DNA from: Tubulanus polymorphus
Lineage: Eukaryota; Nemertea; Palaeonemertea; Tubulaniformes; Tubulanidae
NCBI RefSeq assembly: GCF_964204645.1
Contig: NC_134034.1
Location: 6,815,414-6,879,413 of the forward strand
Length of the DNA stretch: 64,000 nucleotides
Direction of reading: 5' to 3'
Position numbers and translations under genes: made by a program. Under the pieces are notes generated by a model. The model saw nothing but the letters and a program-made list of their open reading frames with translations. It did no database searches and was not told the DNA's origin. Below, piece by piece: positions 58,159 through 64,000 of the stretch (the first letter of the stretch is position 1; every line of letters begins with the position of its first letter).

Positions 58159-59399
58159 AGCCCACTTGGGATTTTAGTCCCAGCGGGCTATTGCGTTCAC
58201 TTTTCGTCCGTCGTCCGTCCGTCCGTAGACGGAATCCAGTTATTTTGGGAAGTTTTGAAGACGCTTCAAGGTAATGTCTTGATATTTGGGTTACACATGT
58301 ATCTACCCTAGACACATCTTCAGCCCAAAAACTGGCCCTGTCAGATTCAAGATGGCCGACTGGCAGCCATTGTTGTTCGCCAAAATCAGCACTTTTTACA
58401 CATTTTTGAACTTTTTGAGGGAAATTGTGAAGACGCTTTGATCTTTTGGATATATGTGAATTCCCCCAGGGCCCATCAGCATAACAAAAATTGGGTCGAT
58501 CAGATTCAAGAAGGCCGTCCTATGACCTTTTTAGTGCCCAAAAACGTTAATTTTGGCCCAAATTCTGAGTCCTGTAGCTTCCTACTGGTTTATCATTTCT
58601 CATTGCAATTTGTGATGGGTGTTCTTTGGAAAGGGATGTTTTATACTTGAGACAGGTATTTTTCATCAGCCAATTATGACGCAATTGGCGGCCATCTTGG
58701 TGTCAGCAGTACTCGTTCGTAAGTGGGAAAAAGTTTTTCCACATTATATTGATATATTATATTGATAAGCGTATTTTGTTACCACAATCATTTAGAAAGT
58801 TGCAGCTCATAACGTGTTCTATGATTGTGGTGAGTTTCGAGGTCATTGGTTTTTGTATATGGCCACCAGGGGGCGTTGAATAATGCAATATCTTAGTATT
58901 TCTATATTATATTCGTATCAATGCATATTTTATAACCACAATCAATTGCAAAGTTGTAGCTCATGACATCATCTATGATTGTGGCAAGTTTTAAGGCCAT
59001 TAATTATTCTATATGGTCACCAGGGGGCGTTGAATAGTAGAATAACTTAGTATTTCCTTATTATATTGGTACCTAGGCATATTTTGTTACCATGATCAAT
59101 TACAAAGTTATAGTTCGTGACATGTTCTTTTCAAGGTCATTGGGTTTTGAATATGGTCACCAGGGGGCGTTGAATAGTAGAATAACTTAGTATTTCCATA
59201 TTTAAGTGGTGACGAGGCATATTTTGTTATCACAATAAATTACAAAATCGCAGCTGCTGACATGTTCTATGATTGTGGTGAGTTTCAAGGTCATTGGATT
59301 CTGTATATGGTCACCAGGGGGCGTTGAATATTGAAATTGTTAGATTGTTGAGCATTTGGAACCACTTCCCAAGTGGGCATGGTGTCCCTGGACCCCTAG
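58159..59399 (+). mobile_element. Element E, solitary copy inside the Harbinger element
   Basis: Starts AGCCCACTTGGGATTTTAGT, ends CCCTGGACCCCTAG. The start GCCCACTTGGGA is also found inverted (TCCCAAGTGGGC) near the right end, and TTT flanks both sides. Four intact CTCF-like CACCAGGGGGCG words are at 58864, 59018, 59158 and 59312. It differs from the satellite copies throughout, so it is an independent insertion. It cuts the last exon of the Myb-like gene. Confidence 0.88.
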
Positions 59400-60665
59400 T
59401 TTCTTAAGTAAACTAATTTCTAATTTCAGCTTCTCGATTTCTAAGTCTGTTCGCATCATTTTCTTCTCTAGATATTCCATTTGCTTGGAGATCAAATCGC
59501 TCTGGGTCGCCGTTCGTTTCCGCTTCGCAGCTGGTGGTTGCTCTTCAAAGAAATTCAAAACATCATTTGTTTTAACATACTTTCTTGTACCGATATTGAT
59601 AATGCATCATTTCTAGGAATAAAACTTTTTGAAATAAAATTATTTCTAAATGCTGTTCTAAATGCATTACCTATGACATCAGTGGTTGTTGCTTCTTTTC
59701 CACAATCAACGCCTTGTATAGGAAACTGATTATCTTCTATCAGAACTGGCATTTGCATCCATTGGATATCTGAATATAGTTTTGTTTTTGATTTAGAATA
59801 AAAGTAGTATATGGGATTTGAACCTAACTCTACAGTCACTGCCAGATTTGATTAAGTAGTAGGCTTGTGGTCCACATGGCATACGGTAGATTCATTTGCG
59901 TTTATAGCGTCAAAGGCAGTTTATTGATCATCTTAAATGTTGTAGGCCTATAATTTGGCTGGTATGGACATTAAGGTAACTATCTAGACATAATTTATAT
60001 CTTGCCATGGCATAGATATGCTTTTATTGCCAGAATGAATTGAGATATGTTTTTGTTTACATGTAATCACATGTAAGAAGTTCAAGGTCATTTCGTTGCG
60101 AGCAGACAGCTGGTTTTCTGACAGAAAATTACATATTTTATGACTTTATCTCAATAAACACTAAGAGTATTAGTGAAAGAATCAAATAGAATCTCCATAT
60201 ATCACTTACTTTCATCATCTAGTTGTGTTTCGACAACGATTGAAGTCTCGAGGCCACCTTGAATGCCGGTCCAAGTTGGTCTTTCAGACATCATATCAAT
60301 CACGTCATTCACGGTTCTGCTCATTTCAGGCGATGGGGGCCCTCCACCTGTTTTACTCATTGAGACCTTTGCCTGGGTGAATTTCTTTTTAGATTCAGCT
60401 TGAAATTTTTCAATTTCTTCTTAATATCATCCACTGAACTCAAAGCAACTCCTAAACTATTAACTTTTTGAGTAATTTCATCCCAAATCTTCTTTTTCGA
60501 CGAAAAACTTATTTCGGAAGAAAATGTTGCCGTCAGAATGTTGTGTTTCTCCTTTACAAGTTCTACCAACATCGATGTTTCATCGCTCGTAAAGTTAATA
60601 GACCTTTTTCGTTGAATTTTACCACTGGCACTGGCCACACTCGTTTGATCTGAATGGTCAGCCAT
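59400..60665 (-). pseudogene. Myb/SANT-like Harbinger accessory protein (NAIF1-like), disabled
   Basis: The minus-strand start MADHSDQTSVASASG at 60665 leads into a Myb/SANT-like domain (INFTSDETSMLVELVKEKHN, then KKIWDEITQKVNSLG and DDIKKKLKNF). One base is missing after KNF; the other frame continues as QAESKKKFTQAKVSMSKTGG to a GTAAGT donor (60204-60209). A second exon after TATATTCAG (near 59771) holds VLIEDNQFPIQGVDCGKEA. The final part contains PPAAKRKRTATQSDLISKQM and a predicted coiled coil (EKKMMRTDLEIEKLKLEIS). The reading frame changes at least once more, and the E insertion at 59399 removes the natural C-terminus. In this family the Myb-like protein carries the transposase to the nucleus and binds the element ends. 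Confidence 0.75.
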
Positions 60666-60850
60666 TTTGAATTTTTTCAAGTTAGTCTTAAGTGAGTCTT
60701 AAGTTGGTCTTAACTGAGACTGGTGCTAAGACCTGTCTCTGCAACAGGTAGAATAGACCAACTTAGTTAAGACCAAAATAAATGGCTAAGACCAACTATT
60801 GACTTAAGTTGGTCTTAATTTTAAGTCACGACTGTGCAACCGGGCCCAGG

Positions 60851-62580
60851 AAATTGGCTCCCTACAAAACAACTGCCAATCATACTAGTGACTGCCTGTG
60901 TTTAAGGAGTAGTGTCTATTCGATGAATTGTCTCATTTTGTGCACAGATGCACAAGGTGAAAACTTTGTTCAGTGAACTCACAGAGACACTAGCAGAGAC
61001 AATTATTTTGTTTAGCCTAATAGCATCAATGTGCTCTTAAGCTGGCTGCTTAACCAATCAACAGTTACTAATTGCCATCACTGCAGTCAATTACACTAGC
61101 AAATCAATTAATTTGATATTTTAAAAAATCAAAATATGCAACTTCATGTATACACTCTCCGTGTACACGAAAAATCAAAAACCGTTTGACATGATTTCAT
61201 GAAATTGTTATGGTATATTTAATCAGATTTATATTAGATGTGTATGATAGTATGATGTAAAACCTTATTGTTTTGGGGACTTCTCCGATTCAAGATGAGG
61301 TTAGGGTTAGGGTTAGATATTCCATTTGCTTGGAGATTTTGACACAGGAACTTTCCGTATACACGATAACTCGAAAGCCGTTTGGGATAAATTAATGACA
61401 TTTTTATGGTATGTGTATGATAATATTAAAAGGAACTGTTTTGTTCTCGGAACTTCTCCAATTCAAGATGGCTGACTTATGACCTACTTTCTGTTCAAAA
61501 TGGCATGTTTTGAACTTATTATTGTTACCCAGTCGTCTGTACTTATTGTAGATGCTTCATCTGTTTCTACACTGCCCTGGGATTTTGTGATTAATGCTGC
61601 GTGTATGAGCGTGCATTTTGACAAAACTATGTTTATTTTCTACTTGGGTCAATAGCACAGAAATCAGGAAGTTGTGTGCATGAACCGAGCATAGCAAACT
61701 CTGGTGCATGTGGCGAATAACTTTACTGCCATATTGCCAACAGTGATGTGTACGCAACTACTTATTTACACTGTTCCTATATCATCTGTTCATCAGCCCC
61801 ACAATTCATTCCACATCCCAATGGTCCCACATCTGATTAGTTCAACGTCTAAATGGTCCCTCAATTTTTTCATTTGACATATTGCGCCCGAGATATAAAG
61901 ATCCGTGGATCTCTTGTTAAATTTCATACTTCGCCTAGATTAATGTATAGACTAATGGCGGATTAATTATTAATCTGGGCGTGTGTTGCTTGCGGAGTAT
62001 CTGTTTTAATTGTTCTGAAAATTACCTAGAATCATAGACTGATGTGTCCAGATATATGATAAACTGCAATTCATCAAAGTTTGTCAAATAAAAAACAGGG
62101 ACTCGTAAGTCTATCATTTATATGTAAGTTTGGTGGGAAAATACTTATCTATTAATGGCCAGCGTGGCCACAATCGATCATTGAATGACAAAATCTATTG
62201 GCTGATCATCAAATCGTTTTCTGTTAAATTCATCTCGATCAGCAACCATATAACTTTGCCGAGGCGGAAACCCAAAAAAATGTTACATAAAAGAACTTAA
62301 TTCAGCTCCTACGGCCCTGAACTTGGTTAGAAATTCATTTAATTGACTGATAGAAAATTTCTTTTTACATTTTTAACCCAAAAAATTAAACGGGAGTGCA
62401 ATCACCACACACTACAACGTTTGTGTAACCGTAAGCACCACACTACAACGTTTGTGTAATCGAAAACCTCGCTTCCCCGGTACTTCCAATTTAATCGTGT
62501 AGATGCGCACTTTTCAAAATACAGGCTCCAAAAAGCTGGTTCCAACGGAGCCGGTTTTTAGTACCTCTTTGCAGATGGGC
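60851..62580. other. No gene seen; diverged 200-bp duplication
   Basis: No coding region is supported. Sequence around 61155-61300 (CTCCGTGTACACG...TTCTCCGATTCAAGATG) is repeated in diverged form at 61345-61475 (TTTCCGTATACACG...TTCTCCAATTCAAGATG). The last part resembles the CAAGATGGCCG...CTATGACC region of element E. Confidence 0.45.
61302..61338 (+). repeat. Telomere-like repeat joined to a copied Harbinger fragment
   Basis: Three GGTTAG units (AGGTTAGGGTTAGGGTTAG) are followed by TAGATATTCCATTTGCTTGG and AGAT. These 24 bases match 59469-59492 in the Myb-like gene exactly. Confidence 0.75.
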
Positions 62581-62692
62581 CTAATGAGACTTGTCCGAGG
62601 GCACTCCGGTATTTAACAGGGTTTGAACTTGGCTTCCTAGAGTCGAACCCTCTAACCACTCGCCCGCACCGCTCATTGGTTTAGCAAGGCTC
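62581..62692 (-). mobile_element. tRNA-derived SINE-like element
   Basis: On the minus strand GGGCGAGTGGTTAGAG fits a pol III A box. AGTTCAAACCCTG about 35 bases later fits a B box. Then follows a tail TACCGGAGTGCCCTCGGACA. Leu/Ser-type tRNA ancestry is likely from the GAGTGGTTA word. The 3' boundary was not determined. Confidence 0.55.
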
Positions 62693-62846
62693 TTTCTTCT
62701 ATTGCAGTGACTCAATAAAAAGGCGATATATCTGTGATAAGCATGAGTGGACGAGATTATAGAGCATTTGTGACTAGTCACAGATCTAACATAGAACTAA
62801 AGGATGACCATAGGGGTAAGAAACTTATTAACCTATTAGCCCTCAA

Positions 62847-62859
62847 CCCCCCCCCCCCC
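62847..62859 (+). repeat. Run of 13 C
   Basis: Uninterrupted cytosines in an otherwise AT-rich setting. Confidence 0.95.
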
Positions 62860-63018
62860 TATCTGCCCTACCTATTACTCTTAATCCTCTGATACCTCTG
62901 AGACTTTTCCTCTGCTACACAAAAATGTTTGCAGTGGGATGCGATTCCATTTACTTAAAATCACCATCTAACTTCTTGAAATTTTAGAAAATTATGTGGC
63001 ATTAGGAATCAATGCTAC

Positions 63019-63104
63019 CACCCACAATTTTTCAAGGCCACCCAATACCACCCAAAATATGTTAAAGACCACCTGAAACTACCCAAGACCACCCTAAACC
63101 ACCC
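63019..63104 (+). repeat. Degenerate CCACCCAA minisatellite
   Basis: Eight to nine CCACCCNAA-like words at irregular 10-14 bp spacing. Confidence 0.7.
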
Positions 63105-64000
63105 ATATTTTGACCTCAAATTAATTTCATAATCAAATTCCAGTGGATTGTGATTATTCAAGAAAGACAAACAAGAACCACACAAGTCTCAGCCCAAAAT
63201 GATACAGATGATAATTTTCAAAATCAAATTCAAATTGACTTTGTTGTGTACATTTCCATAATTGAGAGAAGTCTGATAAACTTTGACTAGAAAACTTCAA
63301 ATATGTGGTCGGTTCTCGTTCTCTTGGTCGGCTGGAATAAGAAAGATCGTTTTTCATCATTGACAATAACCCTGGTAGATCATCCCTTTGCTTGCTTACA
63401 ACCAAACAGAGCACAGGTTTCCCATGAGTATCAGTATGAGCATCAGCATTCCAAAAACAAGAGAACCAAAGCCAAGTTCGAGGGACTCGAAGTATAAAAG
63501 CTTTATCGAATAATTAGACAGGCTATGGATTGAGATTGGATGGTGGGGGCACTGTGGCCAGCCCCTAACATTCACTTTTCATTAATAATGCACAATCTGT
63601 GGGATATATTTGTAAAAAAAACTCACCCTGCTTAATATGATTTACACAGGACAATTTTGTTTTGTAAGAAGAGTACTAACACAGACACACTAGGGATGGC
63701 ACAAACAAATAGCCTACCTCAGATCAATCTTTTCTGATTGTCTAATGAATTAATTAAAAAAGAATTGAATTGGAGGTTTTGTTCGATAAAGTAAAATGAC
63801 TTGGATATGATATCATATGCTGAATAAAATTTTATTGAATTTGCAATTTGTGCACGTGGTTAATTTGCATATCAAGGTCATCTATCTGATTTGAGAGAAA
63901 GCAATTTTTACCGAACAATTGTCAAGGATGACTTTTTATTAGTACAAATCAAATTTGGTCAGGGAGAAATATAATGTCCTATTTGGTCAATTAGGCCTAA
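63105..64000. other. No gene seen
   Basis: Overlapping frames of 64-86 codons on both strands near 63154-63497 have no recognisable domain and are not called as exons. Confidence 0.35.

Larger units (their letters stand above)
56619..60850. mobile_element. PIF/Harbinger DNA transposon, nearly complete
   Basis: The inverted ends are CCTGGTCCCGGTTGCACAGT at the left and a matching ACTGTGCAACCGGGCCCAGG at the right, continuing through CGTGACTTAA. Inside both ends are many GACTTAAG, GTTGGTCTTA and AGACTGGTCT words. The gene order is typical of the family: transposase on the plus strand (56806-58013) and a Myb/SANT-like gene on the minus strand (59400-60665), converging. Removing the E insertion (58159-59399) leaves about 2.99 kb, a normal length. 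I see no clear TWA target duplication. Both genes carry disabling changes. Confidence 0.88.

Noticed and set aside
63154-63497. Opposed 86- and 64-codon frames
   Set aside because: No domain, no splice context and no repeat support; length is within chance expectation.

Overview
The window is animal nuclear DNA, most likely from a marine invertebrate. It is AT-rich and has spliced transposase genes, class II transposons with inverted ends, non-LTR retrotransposon debris, tRNA-derived SINE-like pieces and many TAGGCCTA palindromes. Nothing prokaryotic or organellar is present. I cannot name the species. No intact host gene is visible; the only host-gene candidates are short exons at 1-18, 48661-48915 and 52456-52527.

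Layout. (1) 1-578 and about 51885-52470 are a long inverted repeat, roughly 95% identical by eye. Each arm carries a start codon and reads outward. Weaker inverted similarity (861-946 with 51528-51602) and a pair of related 120-bp tandem repeats (1500-2080 and 46672-47060) suggest the inverted duplication was once longer. (2) 5602-6849 holds nested DNA transposons and a retrotransposon tail. (3) 7057-43690 is a composite satellite block of about 36 kb. Its parts are a 31-bp tandem repeat with a hairpin core TTGTCGCCCGCGACAA (thirteen arrays, about 600 copies), element E (about 1.1-1.4 kb, with CTCF-like motifs every 140-160 bp), a decayed reverse transcriptase fragment R on the minus strand, and an AT-rich module M of about 1.04 kb. 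They recur in the order 31-mer array, E, short 31-mer array, R, M, 31-mer array, with truncations, internal duplications and one block of foldback elements (16102-17518).

(4) 43690-55820 is mostly unassigned DNA with small palindromic MITEs, a 200-bp tandem repeat (50150-50960), a possible two-exon gene end (48661-48915, minus) and a nested transposon pair (53138-54310). (5) 55821-60850 holds two DNA transposons four bases apart: a small element with a MADF-domain ORF, and a 4.2-kb PIF/Harbinger element with a spliced HARBI1-like transposase and an opposing Myb/SANT-like gene. Both Harbinger genes are damaged, and a copy of E sits between them. (6) 60851-64000 holds little beyond a SINE-like piece and simple repeats.

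How it fits together. E occurs both inside the satellite and alone in the Harbinger element, so it is a mobile unit that was captured by the 31-mer arrays and amplified with them. The long reading frames in the 31-mer arrays arise because the monomer has no stop codon in any forward frame; I do not treat them as genes. The features most worth testing are the CTCF-like motif arrays, the palindromic CpG-rich satellite, and the inverted repeat with outward-facing starts.
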